Assembly (NCBI RefSeq): GCF_000024205.1
Contig: NC_013216.1
Span: 434,001-498,000, forward strand
Reading direction: 5' to 3'
DNA length: 64,000 nucleotides
Source of the DNA: Desulfofarcimen acetoxidans DSM 771
Lineage (GTDB): Bacteria > Bacillota > Desulfotomaculia > Desulfotomaculales > Desulfofarciminaceae
Shown here in pieces: positions 46,551 through 55,357 of this stretch. Position 1 is the first letter of the stretch. Every line of letters begins with the position of its first letter. The notes beneath the pieces were generated by a model. It searched no databases. It worked only from the letters and a program-made list of their open reading frames with translations, and was not told the origin of the DNA. The translations under genes and the position numbers were made by a program.

Positions 46551-48571
46551 CCCAGGTTTCGCACTAAGGGATCAGTAAACTGGGAACCACTGCCAAACCT
46601 TATTTTCTAAAATTATCCTTAAACCATTTCTCAATATGATAAGAAAAATTGATTGCTGAATTAATAACCTCTATTAATTCAAGTGGATGTGGTAAGTTAA
46701 ACAGATTAACCAATACATCAATAGTATTAGGAATATTCGTCCCATTCCAATGGTGTATACCAATAGGCTGCAACCTTTGTTCTGAGATAGTTAGGTCGCC
46801 AAGTTCTCTCTGTAATTTTTGGGGAGACATCTTTTTGCCATTTTTAGCTAACAGCCAGGCTGCTAAATTAAGCACAAGCATAGCCAATACTTTTAAAAAG
46901 CAATAGGCATCTACTCTTTCAGGATTGCGAAGGAATACTTGTTGTAAATCAAGAGAACCCTTCAAAAACCTAAAACTGATTTCGATGTCGTTCCTACCAC
47001 GATAGCGGGTAAGCAGTTCATTAGCATCAACCTTCTCTTTGTCATGGTTGGTTAAAAGCACAAAGATACCGTCGGTTTTCTCAAGCTCTGGAATTATAGC
47101 TTCATCTTTTGACCAGGACATAACAATAGCATTATGTTGATTTAGTTTAATTGTTACATTAAACAGCCTACGCATTTCAGGCTGCCCTTTAAAAATATTA
47201 TCTACTGCTTTTTCACAGGCTTCCTTCGTAATTAAGTTACGTTTGTTGAGCTTACCATTTAGTTCTACTAATGCATCTTCTGTGCTGGTTATACGCTTTT
47301 GACGACGCTCTTGTTCCTTAGGTTTTTTGTTTAAATCACAATAAATAACCGCCCTTATAGTATGTGTCGCAAATATTCGCTTACTTTTTTTGAGTTGCTT
47401 TTTGTTCTTACTACCCTCTGAGGGAGGCTCAAGTTTTACCTTAAACGTATATTTTGTCTCTAACGCCTCGTAGTGTCTGGGTAGATTTCTTTCTATTTCT
47501 TTCTTAGAGCGATAGTCAATAGCAGCAAAATCATCTTTTTTAGCCTCATTTAATTGCTCTAAGACCCAATTCTTTGATAGCTCATCCTTGAGTGGACCTA
47601 TAAAAAAGGCCTTTTGGTTGCTATTAGTAAGCATCAAATGCATATTATCTTGGGTTAGGATACCACGATCAATAATCATCTCAAATTCTTGGTCATCGGT
47701 AATCTCTTTAACCTTCTCGAATGAACGCTCAAAAGTCGTACCGCCTTGAACATTACCGGAATCAATTGATGATGTTACCGGCAAAGATGCACCAGAGGCT
47801 ATCGTAAGATTAAGGATTAATTGTTTTAAACCCGGTAGACCACCATACCCGTATTGAACTTTATCGTTATCCTCCATAACACCAGAGACTGGAATGGAGG
47901 ATGTGTCATTGTAAAAAGTGTTAAGTGGAACTCCAAATTTCTTGGATGCTGATAAAACAATATCCTGCAATACATTAGCCATATATTTTGCATTTGAGTT
48001 TATAGCGTCAAGGGCTCTACCCATTTTGTCATCATTAAATTTTTCGGACGGTATACCGAGTATTGTTTCGACTTGCCAGTTTTCACAAGCTTCTTCAAAT
48101 TTATATAAACGGGTGAGATCTTTATTTCTGCCCAGCATGTCGCCAACCATTATTTCACATGCCAAACCAGTACTTACCCGACATTTAGAACCGTTGGCTC
48201 TGTCTTCACGTAGATGCTCATAAGTAACATATTCTTCGCCTATAAAGTTGTCAATTATTTTACCGATGCCCAGGCTTCTTGCTAAAAAGACACCGATAAG
48301 TACTGCACCTGAGGGATCTGCCTTCGGAACTTCTACTTTTAATTCGGGCATTATCTTCATCAATATTTCGGGGGGTAATTTAGCTAGTTGTTCTAAAATA
48401 GGTTGTAAGTCCATGACGATCCCTCACTAATATTTATTCTTATTAGTGATAATTCGACACAAAAAACAGAGATCCTTCCAGTTTATGGATCAGTTTTTTT
48501 TATGGTTGTAATTAATATTATTTATGCTCCACTATTTTACAGGTTTAGATTTTTATCTTGCGGAAGGTGGG
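46551..48571 (-). mobile_element. IS1634-family insertion sequence, 2,021 bp, with target duplication
   Basis: Ends CCCAGGTTTCGCA (46551) and CCCACCTTCCGCA (complement of 48571 inward) are inverted repeats matching at 10 of 13 positions. TTAAAA directly flanks both sides (46545-46550, 48572-48577) as a 6-bp target duplication. One transposase gene is inside, in opposite orientation to the toxin gene. Confidence 0.9.
46600..48414 (-). CDS. IS1634-family DDE transposase
   Basis: 604 aa, a normal length for the family. Catalytic residues: Asp in FYNDTSSIPV, Asp in MIIDRGILTQDN, Glu in YRGRNDIEISFRFLKG (the YREK-type motif of the IS4 superfamily). Frame intact, so the element may be able to move. 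It starts at ATG 48414; no strong ribosome site is seen. Confidence 0.92.
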   Translation of the reverse strand: MDLQPILEQLAKLPPEILMKIMPELKVEVPKADPSGAVLIGVFLARSLGIGKIIDNFIGEEYVTYEHLREDRANGSKCRVSTGLACEIMVGDMLGRNKDLTRLYKFEEACENWQVETILGIPSEKFNDDKMGRALDAINSNAKYMANVLQDIVLSASKKFGVPLNTFYNDTSSIPVSGVMEDNDKVQYGYGGLPGLKQLILNLTIASGASLPVTSSIDSGNVQGGTTFERSFEKVKEITDDQEFEMIIDRGILTQDNMHLMLTNSNQKAFFIGPLKDELSKNWVLEQLNEAKKDDFAAIDYRSKKEIERNLPRHYEALETKYTFKVKLEPPSEGSKNKKQLKKSKRIFATHTIRAVIYCDLNKKPKEQERRQKRITSTEDALVELNGKLNKRNLITKEACEKAVDNIFKGQPEMRRLFNVTIKLNQHNAIVMSWSKDEAIIPELEKTDGIFVLLTNHDKEKVDANELLTRYRGRNDIEISFRFLKGSLDLQQVFLRNPERVDAYCFLKVLAMLVLNLAAWLLAKNGKKMSPQKLQRELGDLTISEQRLQPIGIHHWNGTNIPNTIDVLVNLFNLPHPLELIEVINSAINFSYHIEKWFKDNFRK

Positions 48572-48894
48572 TTAAAAGAAGCGGTAGAGGATTTAAAACG
48601 GCTTGACTTTAGCCAGCGTTTGCAGGTACTTAAAGCCATTGACAAGGTATCAAGCAATCCTTTTCCGCAGACAGAAGGCGGTTACGGCAAACCTCTCGGC
48701 AATAGGGATAGTACAAAACTGGCTGGCTATCTCAAAATAAAGTTGAAAAAGCTTGGTTTGCGGGTGGTATACAAGCTGGTGATGGAAAATGATGTAATGA
48801 GAGTTATCATAATATCAGCACGTGCGGATGATGAGGTATACCTTATGGCACAGAAACGAACAGATAAATAGTAAAAGTTTGATAAACGTTTGGT

Positions 48895-49094
48895 AGTAAC
48901 CGATGAAATGATAAGAGAGTATGTAGAAAAACAAACGGAAGATGAATTAGAAGAAAATTTTAGGGTTACGACATGAGTTTAGTCATGGTTTCTTTAGTTG
49001 ATTTTAGCCAATGGCTTCATTTAGCTGGCTTTAGCCGCAATTAATGACTTTCAGTTATTGACAAACCTACCGGCCTCAGCCGGTAGTCGTTTAG
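48895..49094 (+). mobile_element. 3' remnant of an IS200 element
   Basis: About 200 bases match the end of the intact IS200 at 60665-61280: the last 30 or so codons of tnpA (DEMIREYVEKQTEDELEENF), the ATGACTTTCAG region and the right-end hairpin CTACCGGC/GCCGGTAG. The 5' part is gone. Confidence 0.88.
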
Positions 49095-49123
49095 TGACCG
49101 GTCAATTTACTACTTAATATTGA
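49095..49123 (+). repeat. 29-bp direct repeat, copy 1 (copy 2 at 49399-49427)
   Basis: TGACMGGTCAATTTACTACT..., 28 of 29 bases identical. Copy 2 lies inside the 49304 membrane-protein gene; copy 1 touches the right end of the IS200 remnant. It suggests a fragment of a duplicated membrane-protein gene into which IS200 had moved. The rest of 49124-49303 is not recognised. Confidence 0.85.
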
Positions 49124-49303
49124 TGTTTCTGCTAATCTAAATTGCCCAAAAGCAGACGGGATTGCCTGTCCGACAATTGCTGTATATAATGACCATATCA
49201 CATAGGAAAGGAAAAGACGCCCCTGATTGAATGTGCTTTTGAGCCACCAAAAGCACCAGAGACGTCTACTACAATTGGTATGGTTAATTTGAGGTGAGTT
49301 AAT

Positions 49304-49756
49304 TTGAATAACAGACTGTATAATATTATATTTCCAATATGGTTGATGTTATTTAACCCATTAATAGGTATACCTATGTTATTTGTAAATTATTTTATTG
49401 ACAGGTCAATTTACTACTTAATATTGAGGAATAATGAATTTTATGTTAATAATAAGAAATCTTTTAATACTTGTGTCAATTTAGCTTTTATTATGGGTAT
49501 TACGGTAGACTTTTTGGGTTTTATTTTTTTAGTATTAGTCAAAGGATTAGAGTATTCTAATTATAAAGAGTGGATAGGTTTAGAAGTTATATTTACGATT
49601 ATTGGATGTTCACTCTTAATAGGATTTCTAAACTATCATTTATCTCTTACATTAAAAATACCAAAGAATATAGCTTTTAAGATAGGAGTATGTATGGGAA
49701 TTATAACTACTCCATGGTTATTTCTAATACCTCCATATTATAATAACTTTAAATAA
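49304..49756 (+). CDS. Small integral membrane protein, unknown
   Basis: 150 aa with about four TM helices (IIFPIWLMLFNPLIGIPMLF; LAFIMGITVDFLGFIFLVLV; VIFTIIGCSLLIGFL; IGVCMGIITTPWLFLIPPYY). Very AT-rich. TTG start behind TGAGGTGA. No family recognised. Isolated between remnants. Confidence 0.6.
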   Translation: MNNRLYNIIFPIWLMLFNPLIGIPMLFVNYFIDRSIYYLILRNNEFYVNNKKSFNTCVNLAFIMGITVDFLGFIFLVLVKGLEYSNYKEWIGLEVIFTIIGCSLLIGFLNYHLSLTLKIPKNIAFKIGVCMGIITTPWLFLIPPYYNNFK

Positions 49757-50540
49757 TGAAAAGAACTTGTGATTAATGTTAACTTAACCGTTATATGGGT
49801 GAACAAGCATAAATACAGGCTACTATAACGGACAAATAAACCGGGCTGACTTAATGCATGGGCTTATATGAAAGGTATCAGTTTGATAACGAGGTTTAAT
49901 TGAATAACGAACATAAACGCATAAAAACAGAGTGCCTTATATAATAATCTGGTCCATGCGATAATAAACTACAAAGGTTTTCAGAGTTTTTCAAGTACTC
50001 TGAAACACTATAGTGGGGGTATCGCAATGGATGAAATAACTCAGGTTAAAATCCGGTTCCATATAGGAAATGGTATGTTAAAGTGATTGTAGATGAATAG
50101 CTTATTATAGATCTTAGAGTTTCCGCTAATAAAGAAATAGAAAATTGTGCCGAGTAAAGCTTTTATGAACACAGCTTAAAGTATTTTACCGTTGGTTCAC
50201 CAATGCTGGCTAAATCATTGATAATCCGGTAACAAATGTTAAAACAGTGACCGTTGTCAAGCAGGCTCTAAAGTGGTTCGCGCGGAAAATTATTTTGCTG
50301 GTCATAGCTAAACTCATAACTGCGCTGTCAGTGATTGATTGGTCAGCATATCTTTCTCATAGGAAAGTTCTTTTATCGAAAATGGGGCAGAAAAATATTG
50401 TTAAAAATAGGGAAGGAATTTTGTAAATTATAGAGAATATAGTCTTAAGAGAAGAGAACGCAGAACGCGACAAGAAGTCGTGATACCAGATATGAACGAG
50501 AAACTCAAAGCAAATTGTGTTTATGCAAGCTTAATAAGTA
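49757..50540. other. Gene-free decayed stretch
   Basis: About 780 bases without a credible frame. Short stubs such as MDEITQVKIRFHIG (near 50028) look like the start of a lost gene. Confidence 0.45.
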
Positions 50541-50547
50541 TATTTTT

Positions 50548-50600
50548 ACCACGAAGGTATTGACCTGTAAAAAAGGTTAACTTTCGTGGTTTTTATTTTC
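50548..50600 (+). ncRNA. CCAYGAAGG-family hairpin with T-run (copy 4)
   Basis: ACCACGAAGG (50548-50557) pairs with CTTTCGTGGT (50581-50590); an inner ACCT/AGGT stem; then TTTTATTTT. The surrounding about 105 bases (from about 50508) are repeated at 53234-53340. Confidence 0.65.
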
Positions 50601-50870
50601 TGTGCTTAACCAGTTAAGGCTTTTTGCTGATATGATACAGTAAAATATGGAGACGGGTGTCGGTGATCGTTGAACCTCATAAAAATGTTTTATAAAAAAT
50701 AAAATTTGTATAAATAAGACTTAAAAAAATAAAAGTTAAAAAAAGAAATATAAGATACTATGTATAAATATTTCTTAAGAGGCAATAGCGAAAGCAAGAC
50801 ACACTGCTGCCGTCTGACCAATCCGGAGTGAAGGAGAACGAAATACGCTGAAAAATTCGTGTTCAACGTG

Positions 50871-51017
50871 TAAAGTACCTGGATAGTTTTCAATAACCTT
50901 GCTTCTGTTGCTGCTAAGAAGAAATTTCAAGAGATGTTTACCCAATTGTTACATATTAATGGTGTGATGGTTTCAGCAAGGATTGTTGAATTAAGTGAAA
51001 GTAAAAATTTACTGTCT
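50871..51017 (+). pseudogene. Short coding remnant, unrecognised
   Basis: Open without a start: STWIVFNNLASVAAKKKFQE, then MFTQLLHINGVMVSARIVEL and ESKNLLS before a stop. It has protein-like composition; family not recognised. Confidence 0.35.
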
Positions 51018-51739
51018 TGATAGTAATTATTTCCTTTTTTGAGACAAGCAAAGAAAGAAGGAAAGCTCTTGGAGGAAATGAATCTGGCTTCACTGTTACC
51101 ATCAGGAAAATCGAAGAATATGCAGAAAAGGATTGCGAAGCCAAGCGAAATGCAGAAAACTTGAAACAGATTAATCAATTAATTAATTCTTCCAGAAAGC
51201 ATCGTCACGATTTCCACCATCAGCTACAGGCGATTTACGGGTTGCTGGAAAGTGGTTCTTATGAAGGAGCGAAGAACTATATCAACAGTTTTTTCGGTAC
51301 AATAACGAAAACCAGAGAATTGATTGAAACGGATAATGTAAACGTCAGTGCCATTCTTAATACCAAAGTAGGCTTGGCCGAAGCCAGAAACATAGACTTG
51401 GAAGTCGGTGTTGAGTGCAATCTGAAAGAACTGCCTTTAAGCTCTTTTGATGTAAGCTCTCTGCTCGGCAACCTGATCGATAATGCCTTGGAAGCCGTGG
51501 AAAATAATGAAAGTGAACATAGGCAGGTGAAAGTAATGATCGACTTCGAACGCGGGCAAACCAATTGGGCCGGATATCCGGGAATCTATTTTCAAACCCG
51601 GTTTTACATCAAAAGAAGGCCACTCCAGCCTGGGTCTGTCCATAGTAAAGGACATCACAGCCAAATACGGAGGTGGTGTAGATCTGAGCAGTAAGGATAA
51701 AGAAACGATCTTTACTGTGAAAATACCTCTCAAAAGGTA
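51017..51739 (+). pseudogene. Sensor histidine kinase remnant (Spo0B/GHKL type)
   Basis: The readable part contains the phospho-acceptor His in SSRKHRHDFHHQLQAIYGLL (SPOB-type helix) and the N box (SSLLGNLIDNALEAVENNES). A short deletion and frameshift near 51580 remove the middle ATP lid. The next frame holds the G boxes (KEGHSSLGLSIVKDITAKYG) and the proper end FTVKIPLKR. The N-terminal sensor domain is missing. Such kinases (CitA/DcuS- or AgrC-like) sense external ligands. Confidence 0.8.
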
Positions 51740-51970
51740 AGGTAGTTTGAATGGATTTGAATCGGCTAGCCCCAAAAACTGCAATTACAAATTCGAAGGT
51801 CTTTGGTATAGAACTATTAAATTGAAGGGGGGTGTATGAACAGTGTTAAGGATCGTTAAAAAGCTGGTGCCCTCTTGATAGTCTGCGCCCGGATCATGCC
51901 TGCTAGCTGGCTTTGGGATTAGCATCCCGTTCCCCTCTTGAAACCTGAATAAAGGATGAGAAATTTCCTA

Positions 51971-52108
51971 ATGAAAATTACTATCTTAGTTGTCGAAGAT
52001 GATCCAAGCGTACGTAGTGTGATTAAATTTCTCCTAAATATTTATGGAGCAGGGGAATCATCATCATTAGTGGTTGTAAGCCCCTGCGGAATTGATGTAT
52101 CGCTGTGA
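51971..52108 (+). pseudogene. Response regulator receiver stub
   Basis: MKITILVVEDDPSVRSVIKF then LLNIYG: the first 25 or so residues of a receiver domain with the acidic DD pair, followed by unrelated sequence and a stop. With the kinase remnant it marks a lost two-component system. Confidence 0.65.
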
Positions 52109-52209
52109 ATAAGAAGAAACCAGGTTTCAATTTCAATGTTAGTTATGCAGAAACTATACTCGCCGAGATCGATTAGGATAATCGGTGGAGACTGGGGGAT
52201 AATTGAGTC

Positions 52210-53163
52210 ATGCAAAAAAAAGAAGTTGGGCCTGAGCGGAGATTCATTACATCTCCATATATGTTGTTAACTCTCGCCACTCTATTCTGGGCCGGTAATA
52301 CCGTGGTCGGCAAAGCCGCCAATTTGCTGATACCGGCGTTTAGCCTGTCGTTTTGGCGGTGGGTGGTAGCCTTATTCCTGATACTACCATTTGGCGTTCG
52401 AGCGGTGCAGCGCGACTGGGACTTTTATTGTAAAAATTGGAAATACTTGATGATGCTAGCGTTTTTTAGTGTCACCGCCTTCAACACTTTTCTCTACTGG
52501 GCGCTGAATTGGACCACCGCTATTAATGTCAGCGTTATCTTTGCAACGATGCCTTTGGTGATTTTTTTTCTCTCGTGGATGGTGGGTGGGCAGAAAGCCA
52601 AAGTCAATCAAATCATAGGTGTGCTATTGGCCCTAATCGGTGTATTGATCGTCATTTCCAAAGGTAACATTAGTATTCTTATGAATTTGAATATAAATTA
52701 CGGCGATATACTTGTTCTTGTCTCGGTGGTATGCTTCGGAATCTATTCAATTCTATTTAAGAAGCTCCAGGCAGATGTTGATCAAATAGGACTGATCACA
52801 GTATTTATCTTTTTTGGGCTTATTGGCATTGCTCCGTTTTATGCCTGGGATATTTATCAACACCATTTCTTTTCTGTAGATATAAAGATGGTATGGATTT
52901 TACTATACGTGGGGCTTTTCCCATCGTTGCTATCTTTCTTCTTCTGGAATAAGGCAATTGAATCCGGTGGAGCACATATTGCCGGTATGTTTTTCAATCT
53001 CGTACCGGTCTTTTCCAGTGTGCTTGCCGTAATATTTCTTAAAGAGATTTTCACTTTGTCCCACCTGATCGGAATGGTATTAATTTTTATCGGAATATAT
53101 TTCTCAACGTTTTATGAACACCGTCCTCTTGAGGCTGACATTCAGCGAGAAAACCGAGCCTGA
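52210..53163 (+). CDS. EamA/DMT-family transporter
   Basis: 317 aa with ten TM helices in two EamA repeats: FWAGNTVVGKAANLLIPAFS, then NWTTAINVSVIFATMPLVIF in repeat 1; VVCFGIYSILFKKLQADVDQ and FFFWNKAIESGGAHIAGMFF, then LVPVFSSVLAVIFLKE in repeat 2. Drug/metabolite exporters of this family move amino acids or small metabolites. Intact gene in otherwise decayed DNA. Confidence 0.9.
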   Translation: MQKKEVGPERRFITSPYMLLTLATLFWAGNTVVGKAANLLIPAFSLSFWRWVVALFLILPFGVRAVQRDWDFYCKNWKYLMMLAFFSVTAFNTFLYWALNWTTAINVSVIFATMPLVIFFLSWMVGGQKAKVNQIIGVLLALIGVLIVISKGNISILMNLNINYGDILVLVSVVCFGIYSILFKKLQADVDQIGLITVFIFFGLIGIAPFYAWDIYQHHFFSVDIKMVWILLYVGLFPSLLSFFFWNKAIESGGAHIAGMFFNLVPVFSSVLAVIFLKEIFTLSHLIGMVLIFIGIYFSTFYEHRPLEADIQRENRA

Positions 53164-53233
53164 TACCAAATTAAAACAAATTTTATTTGTGAAATTTGCT
53201 AACTATTCAACAGGTGTACACTAACCCTATCTT

Positions 53234-53340
53234 TAAAAGCAAATTATGTTTATATAAGCTTAATAAGTATGTTTTTGCCGCAAAGCTATTGCTTGTAAAA
53301 GGGGTTAACTTTCGTGGTTCTCATTTTCTGTGCTTAACCA
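53234..53340 (+). repeat. Degenerate copy of the 50508-50612 leader repeat (hairpin copy 5)
   Basis: Shares AGCTTAATAAGTAT, GGTTAACTTTCGTGGTT and TCTGTGCTTAACCAGTT with the earlier copy. The left stem arm has changed to GCCGCAAAG, so the pairing is weakened. Confidence 0.75.
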
Positions 53341-53637
53341 GTTGAGCAAAGTAATTGTATAGACGTCTGTACGAAGGATAATTGCTTTTTAAAGATACTG
53401 GATGCCGGGGAAATTATTCCGATGAGGCAGCTATATTACCGTAATGAGGTAGAAATTATCGCTTTGTTCGGATAAAGATTTTATAAAAACTAGGTTAAAT
53501 GTATAAAAAAATATCTTATAAAGAAGGAATTTCTTGAATTGTATAGAATATAAAAATAGTGAAAAAACTAATAGCTGAAGCTATTTTGTCTTGCAAAACA
53601 GAAGAAGTAGTTTAATACAGATATATATTGGATAATA

Positions 53638-53690
53638 AACCACGAAGGTTTGTTTCTGTATGAAACAAGTTTTTGCGGTTTTTGTTTTTT
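53638..53690 (+). ncRNA. CCAYGAAGG-family hairpin with T-run (copy 6)
   Basis: A 20-bp stem with one mismatch and several G-U pairs (from AAACCACGAAGG; the other arm ends TTTTTGCGGTTT), then TTTGTTTTTT. Confidence 0.6.
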
Positions 53691-53739
53691 AAACGTAAGG
53701 TCAAAAAGTAATCAAAATTGCAAATTGTATTAGCATTTT

Positions 53740-53790
53740 AACCATGAAGGTTATCATCCATTATAGGGAAACCTTCATGGTTTTTTAATT
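53740..53790 (+). ncRNA. CCAYGAAGG-family hairpin with T-run (copy 7)
   Basis: Perfect 13-bp stem: AACCATGAAGGTT (53740-53752) and AACCTTCATGGTT (53770-53782), then six T and AATTTT. It lies about 22 bases before the readable DUF4198-like remnant. Confidence 0.75.
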
Positions 53791-53803
53791 TTCCATGGAC
53801 AGC

Positions 53804-54018
53804 CTCTGGACGGTTTAGCAGTGGACATAGCTTGCAATGGGCCAGGTGGATATCGCCGGTTCCATAAAATGGAGGGCGGAGACGGTCAAATTACTTTCCA
53901 GGGAAAATCACCGGGACGCTACTTGCTGCTCGCTCGCCGCAAATTACAGGAAGGTGAGGAAGAAGTATATGATGAGCTTTCATTAACCTCTACTTTTGCG
54001 ATTATGATTAAAAAATAA
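53804..54018 (+). pseudogene. C-terminal remnant of a DUF4198/NikK-like protein
   Basis: QPLDGLAVDIACNGPGGYRR, QITFQGKSPGRYLLLARRKL and YDELSLTSTFAIMIKK match the end of DUF4198 proteins (Ig-like, linked to Ni/Co uptake). About 200 N-terminal residues are absent; GTG 53821 is probably an internal codon. It lies 20 bases before the tetrapyrrole methylase gene, so both were one operon. Confidence 0.6.
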
Positions 54019-54038
54019 AACAGAAAGAGGTAAAACTT

Positions 54039-54851
54039 GTGAAAAACAAAGTTATTGGACGTGGTAAGTTTTATGTTATTGGAAAAGGACCGGCCGGGCC
54101 TCAGATGGCCACTTTGCAGGCTTTGAACATGATTGAACAGATGGATGCTATTGTAGCTCCAGATAATGATGTGAAACTCTTTGCAGAGTATGTCGGAGAA
54201 AAGCCGGTTCTATTCGATCCGTGGGAAGGATTTTGGAATTACGAAGGTAAACAAATGTTGGACTTAACTGAAGATGAAATGGAGAAATTTCGTATAAAAC
54301 GATTCAATTTGAGAGATGAGAGAGTGAACACAATTAAGGAATTTCTCATTCAGGGGAAAGATGTTGCACTGCTTGATGCCGGCAATCCCTGTTTTTTTGG
54401 TCCCAGCCACTGGTATGTGGAACAGTTCGATCAGCAGGATATTGTTATTATTCCCGGTATGGGATGCGAAGCAGCGGCTTTGGCAGCTCTGGGGAAAAGT
54501 ATCATTCCCTCATATGACACCCGCTTTGTCATGCAAACAGCCCCTCTTTATTTGGAAGGTTGGGAGCAGATATTAAAAGATCTGAATCAGTATCCGGTTA
54601 GTATAGTTGCATACATGACTTTGAGCAATCCGAAAAAATTGTTTGCAGGCCTTGAAAAATTATATCCTACTGATATGCCATGCGCCATTGTCTATTGGGC
54701 AGGATATCCGGATAAGCAGCGTGTCATAAGAGGAACTGTTGCTGATATGGGGCAAAAACTTTCAGAAGATGAGGAAAACCACATGGGGCTTCTGTTCATC
54801 GGGCGTTTTCTTAATGGAAAACCTTACGAAGCAGCTATGAAACAACAATAG
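54039..54851 (+). CDS. Tetrapyrrole methylase-family SAM methyltransferase
   Basis: 270 aa, GTG start behind AAAGAGGT. TP_methylase features: FYVIGKGPAGPQMATLQALN (GxGPG-like P-loop, here GKGPAG), ALLDAGNPCFFGPSHWYVEQ, IIPGMGCEAAALAALGKSII, AIVYWAGYPDKQRVIRGTVA. Most related in style to CbiF/CobM-type corrin methylases. No cobalamin or sirohaem genes are nearby, so the substrate is unknown; the family also includes peptide methylases (borosin type) and diphthine synthase. With the DUF4198 remnant it may act in Ni/Co-related metabolism. Confidence 0.85.
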   Translation: MKNKVIGRGKFYVIGKGPAGPQMATLQALNMIEQMDAIVAPDNDVKLFAEYVGEKPVLFDPWEGFWNYEGKQMLDLTEDEMEKFRIKRFNLRDERVNTIKEFLIQGKDVALLDAGNPCFFGPSHWYVEQFDQQDIVIIPGMGCEAAALAALGKSIIPSYDTRFVMQTAPLYLEGWEQILKDLNQYPVSIVAYMTLSNPKKLFAGLEKLYPTDMPCAIVYWAGYPDKQRVIRGTVADMGQKLSEDEENHMGLLFIGRFLNGKPYEAAMKQQ

Positions 54852-55270
54852 AATATTATTAGCTGTGTGTACAGAAACATATTCGCAAAGAGAGAGGATT
54901 AAAATGCAATTTAGAGCATTAAATAAAAAGGTGATGCTGATAACTTACATAGCTTGAGGAAGAAACAGCAGAGCAGGCTGCATTTGATTTTTCTGGATGC
55001 ATATGGATATTAATTCAGGAGTTAAGGATACTATTTTCAAATATGTACAGGAACAGGGTGAGGATGGTATCCTGCGGCAGAAAAACAGGTATTGTCTGGG
55101 TATTATAACCCGGTGGGCGGATAAATGATTATTTTTATTTAGTATGCATGGTGCAATATAGTATATGTTGTGCTCAGAATTACGTTATTCTAATGATATT
55201 TGTCAAAATAATCGTTCAGGAAAATAATAACCGGATGATTATTGAATAAACACAAGTTTATATAATAACC
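54852..55270. other. Decayed intergenic stretch
   Basis: Holds a possible 43-codon frame at 54997-55128 (MHMDINSGVKDTIFKYVQEQ), not recognised. A 15-base motif GGTGCAATATAGTAT at 55150-55164 is identical to one at 34835-34849 in the methyltransferase/MarR gap. Confidence 0.4.
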
Positions 55271-55357
55271 AAAGGGAGGTATATAACTGTTACTAGAAAA
55301 CTAAATTAATATTAAAAAACCTGCTATAATGTGATATAATTTTGGCAGGTGATTAGG

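Larger units (their letters stand above)
46527..48871 (+). pseudogene. RelE/ParE-type toxin gene split by an IS1634 element
   Basis: The first 8 codons (MWQVEYLK, 46527-46550) lie before the insertion. Removing 46551-48571 and one TTAAAA copy joins them in frame to EAVEDLKRLDFSQRLQVLKA and then LGLRVVYKLV at 48578-48871, giving a normal-looking 105-aa RelE-like toxin. This exact repair is strong evidence for the gene and for the insertion site. The toxin is off, while the antitoxin remains intact. Confidence 0.9.

Noticed and set aside
50690-50893. 67-aa minus-strand frame
   Set aside because: Low-complexity Phe/Tyr-rich translation of AT-rich DNA without a start signal.
53638-53790. CRISPR array from repeated hairpins
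   Set aside because: Copies are irregularly spaced, on both strands and far apart, with T-runs; no spacers or cas genes.
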